A DNA stretch of 57,254 bases from Candidatus Zixiibacteriota bacterium (GCA_040752595.1 JBFMGX010000047.1:49935-107188); one strand, 5' to 3'. Positions 17,475-27,500 are shown, numbered from the stretch's first letter. Notes: generated by a model not told the origin, from the sequence alone. A program made the numbers and translations.

Positions 17475-18129
17475 AACGGCGCTGGTGCTCGGCTTCCTGG
17501 TGGTCGTTGTGATCGCACCGTCCGGCATTTGCCACGCCGCAACATTCGGCAACACCGGCCTGCAAACCTCGACGCTGAACACCGAGAACCAGATTACGGC
17601 GGGACGCTTCGTAGCGCCCTCCGGCGGCACCGCCGACAGCATCACCGTCTACCTCGATTTCGGCGGCGACTACGACGTTTTCAAGATCCGCTGCGCGCTG
17701 TACGACTACAATGATGGAACGCCGGCGCTCCTGGATACCTCTGCCGAACTACAGGTCAACTGCGGTGTCATCTGCGTCGACGGCTGGCGGTCTTTTGCCC
17801 TCTTGAACCACGCTTCGCTGGTATCGGGCGCGACCTATGATCTGTGCGTCTGGATCAGCTACGGTACCACCGACAATGCCGGAGTACGGGTCAATTCCGG
17901 CCAATCCGGCAACTTCACCGATTATCAGAGCGCCACCTACGGCGTTTGGCCATCCACGTTGACCGAATCGACACTCAACGGCTTCCTGATGTCGATCTAC
18001 TGCACGTACACCCCCGGTGGAACCACCGGCGCACCGTCGCGGCGCCGGCGACTGACAGAAGCTCCGGGTCAGTCTCCGAAACCTGAGTTGTCCCTCGCAC
18101 AAGCAGGGTATTCACATGATGAAGATTAA
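17437..18129 (+). CDS. Secreted hypothetical protein at the end of the capsid block
   Basis: About 230 aa from the ATG at 17437; the ATG at 17452 is an alternative. A clear signal peptide spans roughly residues 10-32, with cleavage near ICHA-ATF. The body is a beta-sandwich-like domain (TVYLDFGGDYDVFKIRCALYDYNDGTPALL ... YDLCVWISYG). It overlaps the upstream virion-like gene by 38 bp and the downstream gene by 14 bp, so it appears to belong to the same operon. A signal peptide on a gene coupled to capsid genes is unusual. Confidence 0.55.
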   Translation: MTVDIMQPRITSRTALVLGFLVVVVIAPSGICHAATFGNTGLQTSTLNTENQITAGRFVAPSGGTADSITVYLDFGGDYDVFKIRCALYDYNDGTPALLDTSAELQVNCGVICVDGWRSFALLNHASLVSGATYDLCVWISYGTTDNAGVRVNSGQSGNFTDYQSATYGVWPSTLTESTLNGFLMSIYCTYTPGGTTGAPSRRRRLTEAPGQSPKPELSLAQAGYSHDED

Positions 18130-19810
18130 CGGCGTTCTCCTGATCGCAGCGGCATTCAGCGTCGCGGGGCCGGCCGTCGCGGGAATCGTCCACAATGACG
18201 GCACGGCCTATGAGGATTCGCTGGCCGTCAGTTTCCAATTGCTGGACTCGCTCGGCAATCCCGTGCCGCGCTCCTCCGGGGATTCGCTCTGGTTCTTCGT
18301 CTACGACCCGGGCGGGACGCTGGTGTACACCGATTCGGCGCGCCTTCTCAGCGACGCCAAGATCACCTACCGGCCGCTGAATTTCCGCGCCAAGAACCTG
18401 TCCTTCATGTCCTACAAGCGGGCCATCGCCGACATTGACGGAGCCGGTGTCAACGGCACATACAAATGGACGCTGGTCGCCGGCGATTCGTCGCTGGCCC
18501 TGCTGTCAACCTACAACGGGGAGTTCCAAGTTGTAACCCAAGGCAATCTCGCTGGAATTCTCGATTCCATCAACAGGAACTCGATGGTGAGCGGTGATGC
18601 CGCTGCCGCCGACAATCTCGAAGCCATGCTCGACGGGACAGGGGGAGTCGACCTCTCGCTGCGCCGTCTGCGAGTCAACAACACCAGCAGCGCCGGGCCA
18701 GCCGTCTCGTGCTCGTCACAAGTGACAAGCGCCGCCGGATTCTACACGACGGGAACGCTGGTCGCACCTCACACGGAGGTCATCCGTGTCAAGGCGGGCG
18801 GGACTGGGAACCAAAACGGATTCTGGATTTCTGGGTTGGGCAGCGCTCACGGCATCGACATCGATGGCGGCAGTAACGGTAGCGGCATTGTCGCGTATGG
18901 ATATGGTGCGGGGAGTGGTATCAAGGCACTGTCCCAAACCAGCGGACAGGGAATCTATGCTGCGGCGGGCGGTACTGGCGCGGGATTGCGAGTCGAGTCT
19001 TCCAACGGGTCCGCCTTGTATGTCGTCAGCGGCGCGGAATTCGGCGACAACGAACCGGCTGTGAAGATCGAGGTTGTGGAGAATGATTCGGCTGCCGTCG
19101 TTCTCTCTTCGTCCACGAAAGTCCCGGCGGGATTTCGCTCCGTTCTGGCGGCGTCGGATTCGATCAACGCCCATGCCCCACACAGCGACAATTGGGCCGC
19201 CGTCGGTGGTGGCGGGACCGGGGCGATCCCCTGCACCCTGTCCGTCGCCGCCGTCATCGGGACCGACACTGTGGCCGTCGCGAGTGCCTTCGTACGCGTC
19301 TACAATGCCGGCGAGACCGCGACCGCCGCGTTCGGCACGACCGACGCCTCCGGAAGGGCCATCTTCGCGCTGGAGGCGACGACGTACCATGCCTACGGCT
19401 ACCTCAGCGGATACATCTTCGCGCCCCAGCCGACCATCGTCGCAGTGGGGACCTCAGGGGGGCATGATACGCTGTGGGCCACACCCTTCGATCCCGGCAC
19501 GCCGGCGACTGCCGAACTGTGCCGTGTCTATGGCTGGGTGTCGAACCTCTCCGGCAACGAACTGTCGGGGGTCATGGTCCGAGCGCGCATTCCCGAGTCG
19601 CCGCTGCGATACCAGAATGTTGTCATCTCCCCCTATGAGCGTCAGACGACCACGGATTCTGCCGGGCACTGGTTCATGGACCTGTACCCATCGTCGGTGC
19701 TGACGCCCAATTCGACCCGCTACGAGTTCGAAATCCGGCTCGAATCCGGCGCGGTTCTACGCCGCCGGATCAGCGTTCCGGATTCCGCCTCGTGGCTGCT
19801 GACCTGGTAA
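18116..19810 (+). CDS. Secreted fibre-like protein with carboxypeptidase-regulatory-like domains
   Basis: A 564-aa protein. The signal peptide ends near AVAG (residue 23). Residues 24-140 form an Ig-like domain. Residues 160-340 are a Gly/Ser-rich repetitive stretch (NGFWISGLGSAHGIDIDGGSNGSG and similar) of the type found in fibres or adhesins. The C-terminal 200 residues contain two carboxypeptidase-regulatory-like beta-sandwich modules (VRVYNAGETATAAFGTTD... and VYGWVSNLSGNELSGVMV...). It overlaps the preceding gene by 14 bp. It could be a surface adhesin or a tail fibre that has acquired a signal peptide. Confidence 0.5.
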   Translation: MMKINGVLLIAAAFSVAGPAVAGIVHNDGTAYEDSLAVSFQLLDSLGNPVPRSSGDSLWFFVYDPGGTLVYTDSARLLSDAKITYRPLNFRAKNLSFMSYKRAIADIDGAGVNGTYKWTLVAGDSSLALLSTYNGEFQVVTQGNLAGILDSINRNSMVSGDAAAADNLEAMLDGTGGVDLSLRRLRVNNTSSAGPAVSCSSQVTSAAGFYTTGTLVAPHTEVIRVKAGGTGNQNGFWISGLGSAHGIDIDGGSNGSGIVAYGYGAGSGIKALSQTSGQGIYAAAGGTGAGLRVESSNGSALYVVSGAEFGDNEPAVKIEVVENDSAAVVLSSSTKVPAGFRSVLAASDSINAHAPHSDNWAAVGGGGTGAIPCTLSVAAVIGTDTVAVASAFVRVYNAGETATAAFGTTDASGRAIFALEATTYHAYGYLSGYIFAPQPTIVAVGTSGGHDTLWATPFDPGTPATAELCRVYGWVSNLSGNELSGVMVRARIPESPLRYQNVVISPYERQTTTDSAGHWFMDLYPSSVLTPNSTRYEFEIRLESGAVLRRRISVPDSASWLLTW

Positions 19811-19816
19811 TCACTA

Positions 19817-19910
19817 ACCTCTCCCACGGGTTTATCCCGAACGGAGTGAGGGAGAGAGGTCGATCCCTGCCTGCCGGCAGGCACGGCGCCGCAGGCGGAT
19901 CGGGTGAGGG
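19817..19910. repeat. CTCTCCC...GGGTGAGGG element
   Basis: A long copy of the ACCTCTCCC ... GGGAGAGAGGTCG ... CGGGTGAGGG family, with an inner CCTGCCTGCCGGCAGGCA palindrome. It lies directly after the last capsid-block gene. Confidence 0.7.
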
Positions 19911-20092
19911 CGTTCTTCATCTGTTCCCGACGCCACAGGTCCCGAGAAACGGAAATCCATCAATCCGGCGAGAACCCCTGACAGGTTCTGTCACGCCCTA
20001 CTCGTAACGTAGATCGGGCCACGTGATCCATCCCGTCCGGCTCGGACCTGGCCGGATCGGCACTCCGGATCGCTGAGGGCGCAACCACGAGG

Positions 20093-20149
20093 GCGGCCCC
20101 GCTCACGCAGGCGGGGCCGCTGTCTATTGTGCCCCACCCGAAGGGTGGG
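20093..20149 (+). terminator. Two hairpins upstream of der
   Basis: GCGGCCCCGC, 8-nt loop, GCGGGGCCGC (perfect 10-bp stem at 20093-20120) followed by TGTCTATTGTG. Then comes CCCACCC-GAA-GGGTGGG, a hairpin repeated near 51706-51722. The first may terminate transcription from the capsid block. Confidence 0.5.
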
Positions 20150-20332
20150 ACTGACTTTGTCGTCTTCGTTCCGCTCACCATCCCCCAACTCCCGCCTATC
20201 GACCCCGCTCCGGGCCGATGCCGAAAGGCATCGCCCCTCCCGCCTCGCTCAACACTTGGACTCTTCGTATATTCGCACCGGGCCGAATGTGCCGATCGTG
20301 GCACCCTCCGGACCCGAATCGCTGGGTCGATC

Positions 20333-21652
20333 ATGTCTCTGCCTATTGTCTGCATCATCGGCCGCCCCAATGTGGGCAAGTCGACCTTGTTCAACCGCAT
20401 CCTGCGCCGCAGGCAGGCGGTGGTCGATCCCACTCCGGGGGTGACCCGCGACCGTCACTATGCCGTGGCCGAGTGGGCCGGGCGGAGCTTCGCGCTCGTC
20501 GACACCGGCGGACTGATCCTGCAATCCGATGAAGAAATGACGCGCGCCATCGCGGATCAGGCCCGTCTCGCCATCGAGGAAGCCGATCTGGTCCTGCTCA
20601 TCCTCGATGGTACCGTGACCGTTCATCCCGACGATGCCGCCATTGCCCGCTTGGTCCTGCGCTCGGGCAAGCCGTCGGTCATGGCAATCAACAAGATCGA
20701 TGACGAGCGCCGCGACGCCGACGTCTATGAATTCGCCCGCTTGGGACCGATCGAACCGATCGGAATCTCGGCGATGAATGGCCGTGCCATCGGCGATCTG
20801 CTCGACTTGGTCATAACGGCACTTCCACCCATGCCGGAGCCGATGGAGGCACCCGATGCACCGATCCACCTGGCGATTGTGGGCCGTCCCAATGTCGGGA
20901 AATCATCGCTGGTCAACCGCCTGCTCGGTGCCTCACGCATGATCGTCTCTCCGGTCCCCGGCACCACGCGCGATGCGGTCGACACGGCGCTGGAGTCCGA
21001 CGGTCGGCAATTCGTGTTGATCGACACCGGCGGCTTGCGCAAGGCGGCGCGCGTGACCGATCAAATCGAATTCTACACGGCGCTACGCAGCATCCGCGCC
21101 ATCCAGCGCGCCGACGTCGTCTGTGTTCTCCTCGATGCTTCGCAGGAGCTCTCGGTGCAGGACCTGAGGATCGCGACGATGGCCGCCGACTCCGGCTGCG
21201 GCGTCTTCTTCGGCGTGAACAAATGGGACCTGATCGAAAAGGACACGGACACCGCCGGAGCCTACGCGAAGGACTTGCAGGCCCGGGCGCAGACATTCGG
21301 CTGGGTTCCGGTGCTCTTTCTCTCCGCGCTGACCGGACAGCGCGCCGCCCGAACCCTGGAGTTTGCCGCCACCATCGCCGCCGAACGTTTACGACACATT
21401 CCCACACCGGAACTGAATCAGACCGTCCTTGCCGACATCACAGCCAAACCGCCGCCGGCCGTCAAGGGTCGGTTCATCAAGATTCACTACGTCACCCAAG
21501 CCCCCGAGCCGCCGCCGACGTTCGTTATCTTCGGGAACCACCCGGAGTTGATCGGAGCACCGTACGAGCGCTATGTGATCAACCGTCTGCGCGAGCGATA
21601 CGGCTTTGCCGGCGTGCCGATCCGCCTACGCTGGCGCAAGAGGGGAAGATGA
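20333..21652 (+). CDS. der: Ribosome-associated GTPase Der (EngA)
   Basis: A 439-aa double-domain GTPase needed for 50S subunit assembly. G domain 1: GRPNVGKST, DTGG and NKID. G domain 2: GRPNVGKSS, DTGG and NKWD. The C-terminal KH-like domain (about residues 350-439) ends in a basic RWRKRGR. Both G domains look intact. The start at 20333 gives the family-typical MSLPIVCIIGRPNVG; longer in-frame extensions have no conserved sequence. Confidence 0.95.
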   Translation: MSLPIVCIIGRPNVGKSTLFNRILRRRQAVVDPTPGVTRDRHYAVAEWAGRSFALVDTGGLILQSDEEMTRAIADQARLAIEEADLVLLILDGTVTVHPDDAAIARLVLRSGKPSVMAINKIDDERRDADVYEFARLGPIEPIGISAMNGRAIGDLLDLVITALPPMPEPMEAPDAPIHLAIVGRPNVGKSSLVNRLLGASRMIVSPVPGTTRDAVDTALESDGRQFVLIDTGGLRKAARVTDQIEFYTALRSIRAIQRADVVCVLLDASQELSVQDLRIATMAADSGCGVFFGVNKWDLIEKDTDTAGAYAKDLQARAQTFGWVPVLFLSALTGQRAARTLEFAATIAAERLRHIPTPELNQTVLADITAKPPPAVKGRFIKIHYVTQAPEPPPTFVIFGNHPELIGAPYERYVINRLRERYGFAGVPIRLRWRKRGR

Positions 21653-21677
21653 TCAGACGTGGATGGCACATGCGTGG

Positions 21678-21943
21678 CCGCGATCTCCGATCGCGGTCCC
21701 ATGCGGCAGGGCGGACAGACGCCGCGAACACAGATCGCGGGCACACACACCCGTCATGGATTGAGGACAAGGGGCGGAAGCCCCTTGTTTACCCACTCGG
21801 GGATCGAGGAGAAATGAGTGACATGATGTTCTTGTAGGGGCACGGCGTGCCGTGCTGCACTCGGAGGAAAACACTGCCGCGATCAGAGATCGCAGGCACA
21901 CACACACGTCACGGATCGAGGACAAGGGGCTTAAGCCCCTTGT
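21678..21943. repeat. Repeat island between der and the DUF6504-like gene
   Basis: Holds a CCGCGATC-TCC-GATCGCGG palindrome (21678-21696), a degenerate copy near 21725-21745, an ACAAGGGGC...GCCCCTTGT hairpin (21767-21788), a GTAGGGGCACGGC-GT-GCCGTGC hairpin (about 21836-21856), a degenerate CCGCGATC palindrome (21877-21895) and a perfect 22-bp palindrome with ACAAGGGGCT/AGCCCCTTGT arms (21922-21943). No gene is seen in the 323-bp gap. Confidence 0.85.
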
Positions 21944-21975
21944 TTACCCTCACATAAGTCCCTATCTGTACTGCC

Positions 21976-22272
21976 ATGGCCGCGCAATTCATCGGCGAGA
22001 AGATTGAGGTCGAGACCGGTGGGAGAGCTATCGAGCCGGTGTCGATGAGCTGGCGGGGCGCCCGCTACCACATCACCGAGATCGTCACGACCTGGCATGA
22101 TTGGGGATTCCCCTCCGGCGCCAAGCAGCGCGACTGGCGTACCCGCCGCCACCGGAACTACTTTCGCGTCCGCACCGATGCGGGCGATATCTTCGAGATC
22201 TATCTCGATCGTTCCCGGGGCCCGGGGGAGTGGTTTCTGTACCAGCGGCTCGGGGATGAGGCGGCATCGTGA
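21976..22272 (+). CDS. DUF6504-like small protein
   Basis: A 98-aa basic protein with a WRGARYHITEIVTTWHDWG segment and RTRRHRNYFRVRTDAGDIFEIYLDR, the pattern of the uncharacterised DUF6504 family. Function is unknown. The last 4 nt overlap the plsY start (GTGA), so the two genes are translationally coupled. Confidence 0.6.
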   Translation: MAAQFIGEKIEVETGGRAIEPVSMSWRGARYHITEIVTTWHDWGFPSGAKQRDWRTRRHRNYFRVRTDAGDIFEIYLDRSRGPGEWFLYQRLGDEAAS

Positions 22273-22907
22273 TGGTTCTGGCGCTGGCGATTCTGCTCTC
22301 ATATTTGGCGGGATCGATTCCGGCCGCCGTGTGGATCGGCCGCATGGTGCGCGGCATCGATATCCGTCAACATGGCTCCGGCAATGCGGGGGCGACCAAT
22401 GCCGCGCGCGTCCTGGGCGTTCCCTGGGGCATTCTCGTCGGGGTGATCGACGTGTTCAAGGGTTTTGCCCCGGTCTTTTGGCTCGGACCCATGGCCGCCG
22501 CAGGCAGTGGACTTGGCACAGCCGAAACACGACTGATACTGGGGATCGCGGCGATCGTCGGTCATTTGTATCCGATCTTCGCCGCCTTCCGCGGCGGCAA
22601 GGGTGTCCTCACCGCACTCGGTGTGTTCGCCGCGCTTCTGCCGTTGGAAGCCGCCATCGCCACTGGTGTGTGGGTGATCGTCTTCGCGCTCACGCGCATC
22701 GTCTCGGTCGGGTCGCTGGTAGCTGTGACGGCATTTGTCGGCGCCGTCCTGATCCGGCGCTTCGTGTTGCATGTACCGATCCCCAATGCGCTGGTCGTGG
22801 CTGCGTTGCTGGTCGCCGCGCTGGTGTTCTTCACGCACAGATCCAATCTCCGTCGCCTGAGACACGGTGATGAGGCACGATTCGGCCGCCGCCAGGACGG
22901 TCCCTGA
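22269..22907 (+). CDS. plsY: Glycerol-3-phosphate acyltransferase PlsY
   Basis: A 212-aa integral membrane enzyme that moves the acyl group from acyl-phosphate to glycerol 3-phosphate, the first acylation in phospholipid synthesis. It has five or so hydrophobic segments. Family motifs GSGNAGATN (residues 38-46) and FRGGKGV (near 110-117) are intact. The start is a GTG at 22269 (overlapping the previous stop) or the adjacent ATG at 22272. It depends on the product of gpsA, encoded at 38817, for its substrate. Confidence 0.95.
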   Translation: MMVLALAILLSYLAGSIPAAVWIGRMVRGIDIRQHGSGNAGATNAARVLGVPWGILVGVIDVFKGFAPVFWLGPMAAAGSGLGTAETRLILGIAAIVGHLYPIFAAFRGGKGVLTALGVFAALLPLEAAIATGVWVIVFALTRIVSVGSLVAVTAFVGAVLIRRFVLHVPIPNALVVAALLVAALVFFTHRSNLRRLRHGDEARFGRRQDGP

Positions 22908-22941
22908 CGATACGACCAAGCTCGCCGGGATCTCCATGAAT

Positions 22942-23014
22942 GGGAGGGCGAGGCTCCTGCCGAGCCATCATGTTCTGCACGCGAGGAGCGGCTCCGCGGG
23001 AGCGTCGCCCTTCC
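22942..23014. repeat. 73-bp composite GGGAGGGCGA element
   Basis: GGGAGGGCGAGGCTCCTGCC at the left end and GGAGCGTCGCCCTTCC at the right, with inner GAGCGGCTC-type arms. The same design and exact length occur at 34641-34713. Confidence 0.8.
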
Positions 23015-23063
23015 GGGGCATTCTGCATTGCCGCTATGCCATGAATCCGACGGACGCAACCGC

Positions 23064-24371
23064 GTGAATCTGCCTCGCACGGCCGACATCGCGATCATCG
23101 GCGCTGGGGCCGCCGGTCTGGCCGCGGCGATTTCGGCCGGTGAGGCGGCTGGCAGGGATGTTTCTATAGTCCTCCTGGAAAGCGCGCAACGCCCCGGCGC
23201 CAAAATCCTCGTCAGCGGCGGCGGCCGCTGCAATGTCACCAACCAGCATGTCACCCCCGACGATTTCTACGGCGGCCCACGGCCGACCATCCGCAAGGTC
23301 CTGGGCGCATTCGATGACAAGCAGACGATCGCCTGGTTTACCTCGCTGGGCGTCCCACTGAAACTCGAATCATCCGGGAAGTACTTCCCATCGTCGAATC
23401 GGGCACGCGATGTCCTCGATGCCCTCTTGCATCGCGTCCATCAGATCGGCATCCCCTTGGTCCCCGGCACACCCGTCACTGACATTCGTCTCTCTCCCGA
23501 TGGCTTCGAACTACGCATGGTGCGGTCCCCCACAGCGCCATCGCCTGTGCACGGCGCTATGTGCGCACGCCGTCTGATCGTCGCCACCGGAGGCCTGGCG
23601 TTCCCGAAATCGGGAAGCGACGGCGCCGGTCTCGCTTGGATGCGTCGCCTCGGCCACACGATCATTCCCACCACGCCGGCACTCACGCCTCTGATTCTCA
23701 AGAAGAGCACCGATCTCGGCGGACGTCTCTCCCAGTTCAGCGGCGTCTCATTCGACGCTCGTTTGCGCCTCTACCAGGAGACACAGGCATGGCCGCGGCG
23801 GAAGTTGGCCCAAGTCGAGGGACCGGTCTTACTCACGCACTTTGGGATCAGCGGACCGGCCACGCTCGATCTCTCCCGACACTGGCTACGTGCCGCTCAC
23901 GATGATCCTGCTGGCCGCCTGCGCCTATACCTTGGCGTCTTGCCGCTGGCTACCACCGACGCGGCCGACGCCTGGCTCCGCGAGCAGGGGACCGACCATC
24001 CACGACGACAGATCTCCACAACGCTCCGAGACATCCTCCCCGTGCGTCTCGCCGAAGCCTTCGCCGCCGAAGTCGGACGGGAAACTCCCCTCTCTCAACT
24101 CGATCGCAAGGCCCGACGCCGCCTGGCAGAAACCCTTACGATGCTTGAACTCCCGGTGGTCGGAACACGCGGTTACACGCATGCCGAGGCCACGGCAGGG
24201 GGCATCGATCTGCGCGAGATCGATGCCCGCACGATGGAGTCGCGCCTTGTGCCCGGTCTGTACCTCTGCGGCGAAATCCTCGACGTCGACGGCCGCATTG
24301 GTGGATTCAACTTCCAGTGGGCCTGGTCGAGCGGGCACGTCGCCGGACGAGGCGCCGTCGCTTCGCTGTAA
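23064..24371 (+). CDS. FAD-dependent oxidoreductase of the BaiN/HI0933 family
   Basis: About 435 aa from the GTG at 23064 (a TTG at 23028 is an alternative). The N-terminus holds the dinucleotide-binding IIGAGAAGLAAAISA, followed by the family-specific GAKILVSGGGRCNVTNQ (about residues 45-62). The C-terminus has GRIGGFNFQWAWSSG preceded by LCGEILDVDG. Members are flavoproteins with poorly known substrates; some reduce double bonds in bile acids. It follows plsY with a repeat element between. Confidence 0.85.
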   Translation: MNLPRTADIAIIGAGAAGLAAAISAGEAAGRDVSIVLLESAQRPGAKILVSGGGRCNVTNQHVTPDDFYGGPRPTIRKVLGAFDDKQTIAWFTSLGVPLKLESSGKYFPSSNRARDVLDALLHRVHQIGIPLVPGTPVTDIRLSPDGFELRMVRSPTAPSPVHGAMCARRLIVATGGLAFPKSGSDGAGLAWMRRLGHTIIPTTPALTPLILKKSTDLGGRLSQFSGVSFDARLRLYQETQAWPRRKLAQVEGPVLLTHFGISGPATLDLSRHWLRAAHDDPAGRLRLYLGVLPLATTDAADAWLREQGTDHPRRQISTTLRDILPVRLAEAFAAEVGRETPLSQLDRKARRRLAETLTMLELPVVGTRGYTHAEATAGGIDLREIDARTMESRLVPGLYLCGEILDVDGRIGGFNFQWAWSSGHVAGRGAVASL

Positions 24372-24474
24372 TGGCCGAGGTGATGAGTCTGGGCGAATTG
24401 CCACTCGTGGTGAACCGCTCGCGGTGAACCATACGCCCCTCCAGAAGCATCAGAGTACATTCCCACATTCCCCC

Positions 24475-24502
24475 TTGTCGGGCCTCGTGAAATGGGTATC
24501 TT
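24475..24502 (+). promoter_or_regulatory. Promoter of the first M28 peptidase gene
   Basis: TTGTCG, 16-nt spacer, TATCTT, 42 bp before the GTG start at 24545. GGAGG lies near 24529. Confidence 0.5.
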
Positions 24503-24544
24503 TACACGGTAGAGGTCGCTTACTCCTCCGGGAGGTCCTGGACT

Positions 24545-27500
24545 GTGAAAGCAAAATTCCGCCGTATCGGCCGCAGCGCCAGGGTCGAAAACTCCCATCG
24601 ACCCGCGGCGTCGCGCCTCATCCTATCGACAGCGTTCTTCCTTCTGGGACTGGGGACAGCTCGCCTGCACGCCGCTGATCTCTACCGCGTGTCCCTGCAC
24701 GGCCATCGCGATGCCCGGATGCTGAAGGCCTGCGATGTCGAGCCGGTGATGCACCTGGGAAACGATTACCTTGTCTTGGTTGATCCCGACGCGGCCGAGA
24801 ACCTGACTCTCTATCGCCTCGACCACGCTCTGGTTGCCCGCAAGCTCAATCACGACCAACTCGCCATCGATCACCGTCCTGACGCGCAGTACGTGGGTCC
24901 ATTCCCGGTGATCTATCAAGTCGGCGCGGCCCGTCTGCTGCGCATCGATCCGGCAACTCCAAAGGCGGCCCTCGCCGAATCCGACGTCATGCCGGTGGCC
25001 GGTCGGCACCTGGAGATTCGCTATACGCCACCCCGCGCCGGTGCCCATGCCGTCGCGCCGATGGCGCTCGACCTGCGTACACTGATCGACCGTGTCAGCC
25101 AGGATTCCGTGACTTCGTACCTCTATCGTCTCCAGGCCTTCAATGGGCGCGTGGCCGGCACGGCCAATCTGCGCGCTGCCCGCGACTGGGTGATGGGCAA
25201 GTTCCACGACTACGGGTATGCCTCGGCCTACGTCGACAGCTTCATCGGCGCCTACTACGGCGGCTATTATCCGGTCTACAACGTCGTGGCCGTCAAGGAG
25301 GGGACGCTCTATCCCGACGTACACGTTGTCGTCGGCGCCCACTACGACGCCGTCCCCGGTTCGCCGGGCGTCGACGACAACGGCACCGGCACGGCCTGCG
25401 TGCTGGAGCTCGCCCGCGTCCTCCGCGACGTGCCCACGAATGTCTCCTTCACATTTGTCACATTCGACGCCGAAGAAGCGTGGATGGTCGGTTCATACCA
25501 TTTTGTCGACAGTCTCTATGACGCCGGGGCCAAGATTCTCGTCATGTACAATCCCGACATGATCGGCGAGCTGTCCAATTACGACATGGCGAATCTGTAC
25601 TATGGGGCGACCACCAAGGGCGCCCAGACCTGGATCGATCTGGCCGATACCCTGGTCGGTATCACCGGCGTCCTCGCCGGAGCCACCGCCTCGGACCATG
25701 AACCGTTCATCGAGAAGGGATACGACGGCGTCTTTGTCCAGGAGTACTATTTCTCCACGGTCTACCACCAGCCGAACGACAGCACGACGCATATCAACTT
25801 CGACTATACCACGCGCATGGTCAAGGCGACGCTCGCCGCCGCCTACGTCACGGCGATGGATCCGGACTTTGACGACGACGGCATCCCCACCGACCAGGAC
25901 AACTGCCCGTTTGTCTACAATCCGGGGCAGGGGGAGTATGACGGCGACGGCTTGGGCGACGTGTGCGATAACTGCCCGACACGGTCCAATCTGGATCAGC
26001 ACGACACCGATGGCGACGGCATCGGCGACGCGTGCGATCCCTGCGCCGTCGATGTACCTAAGCACACCTTCACCGGATCGCAGGAGGGACTGGGACTCGG
26101 TTGGAGTGTGAGTGGCGCCGGGGATGTCAACGGCGACGGCTTTGAGGACATCGTCTTTGGAATCAACGGCCAGCGTCCCGGTCCCGGAGAACCGGGTCGG
26201 GCGTATGTCCATTCCGGTCGTGATGGGACGCTCATGTACTATCTGACCGGCCAGGCGCCGCGCGACTGGTTCGGATCGGCGGTCGCCGCTGCCGGAGACG
26301 TTAATCGCGATGGATATGACGACATCATTGTCGGCGCGATGGCCAACGACGCGGCGACATTCAATGCCGGACGCGTGTACGTGTTCTACGGGCGTTCCGG
26401 GCCCTTCCCGGTAACCGTCCCCGCCGGCAGCGCCGATATCATCCTGACCGGTGATGCTGAGGCGGATTACTTCGGCGCGTCAATCGCCGGGTTGCGCGAC
26501 GTTGACGGTGACACCGTCCCTGATTTCCTCATCGGGGCACCCAGCTATACGGTCGGCACCCCCGGTCCCGGCCGCGCCTTCATCTACTCCGGACACACCG
26601 GTTCACGTCTGCGCACCTTCACCGGGCAGGCCTCCGGCGACCAGTTCGGACTGGCGGTTGCCAACGCCGGTGACGTCGACGGCGACGGCATCGATGATGC
26701 CATCGTCGGCGCCAAGTACAACGACGCCATGGGCCCGCAGTGCGGCCGCGCCTACGTCTACTCCGGCGCCACCGGCGCGCTGCTGCGCACATTCACAGGC
26801 GATGCGGAGGGGGATGAGTTCGGAACCGCCGTGGCGGCTGCCGGCGACGTGAATGGCGATGGCCGCGCCGATCTGATCGTCTCGGCAATCAACAACGATC
26901 TCGGCGGCACCGATGCGGGTCGAGTCTATGTCTATTCCGGCATAAATGGCGCGCTCCTCTACACGCACGACGGCGGCACAGCGGCCGAAGAAGTGTACGG
27001 CAACTCGGTCTGTGGGCTGGGGGACATCGACGGCGACGGCCACGACGACTACAGCGTCGGCGCGCCGGGGCGCGACCGCGTCTACCTGTACTCCGGTGGG
27101 TATGGCACGCTCATGTACGCCTATTCCGGCTCCCATCAGGATCCCAGCGAGTGGTTCGGCGATGCCATTGCCGCCGCCGACCTGAATGCCGACGGCTTCC
27201 GCGATCTGGTCATCGGCGCCTGCTGGAACGGCGCCGGCGGGACCGATGCGGGGCAGGTGCGCACTTATCTTCTGGGCGATGCTGATGGCGATGTAACCTT
27301 CGCGGGCTGTGACAACTGCCCGACCACGATCAACCCCGACCAGCTCGACAGCGACGGCGACGGTCTCGGCAACGCCTGCGACAATTGCCCGTTGGTCTAC
27401 AATCCCGACCAGACCGACCTCGACAGCAATGGCGTCGGTGATGTCTGCGAGTGCATCTGCGCCTGCCACGGCGATCCGGTCTGCGATGCGACCACCAATC

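Larger units (their letters stand above)
10763..19810 (+). mobile_element. Phage-like capsid gene block (incomplete or domesticated)
   Basis: Twelve co-directional frames between recN/FlgD-Ig and der. They include a prohead protease, a probable decoration protein, a major capsid protein, tail-like proteins and two signal-peptide proteins. No terminase, portal, integrase, tape measure, lysis or replication gene is seen, and the block is not beside a tRNA. Several genes overlap by 4 nt. Host-type dispersed palindromes occupy gaps at 12333-12351, 12857-12875, 14077-14145 and 16485-16581, which suggests long residence. No attachment sites were identified. Confidence 0.6.

Noticed and set aside
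10763-19810. tRNA-associated integration of the capsid block
   Set aside because: No tRNA, integrase or matching direct repeats were found at its edges. The nearest tRNA is 20 kb away.
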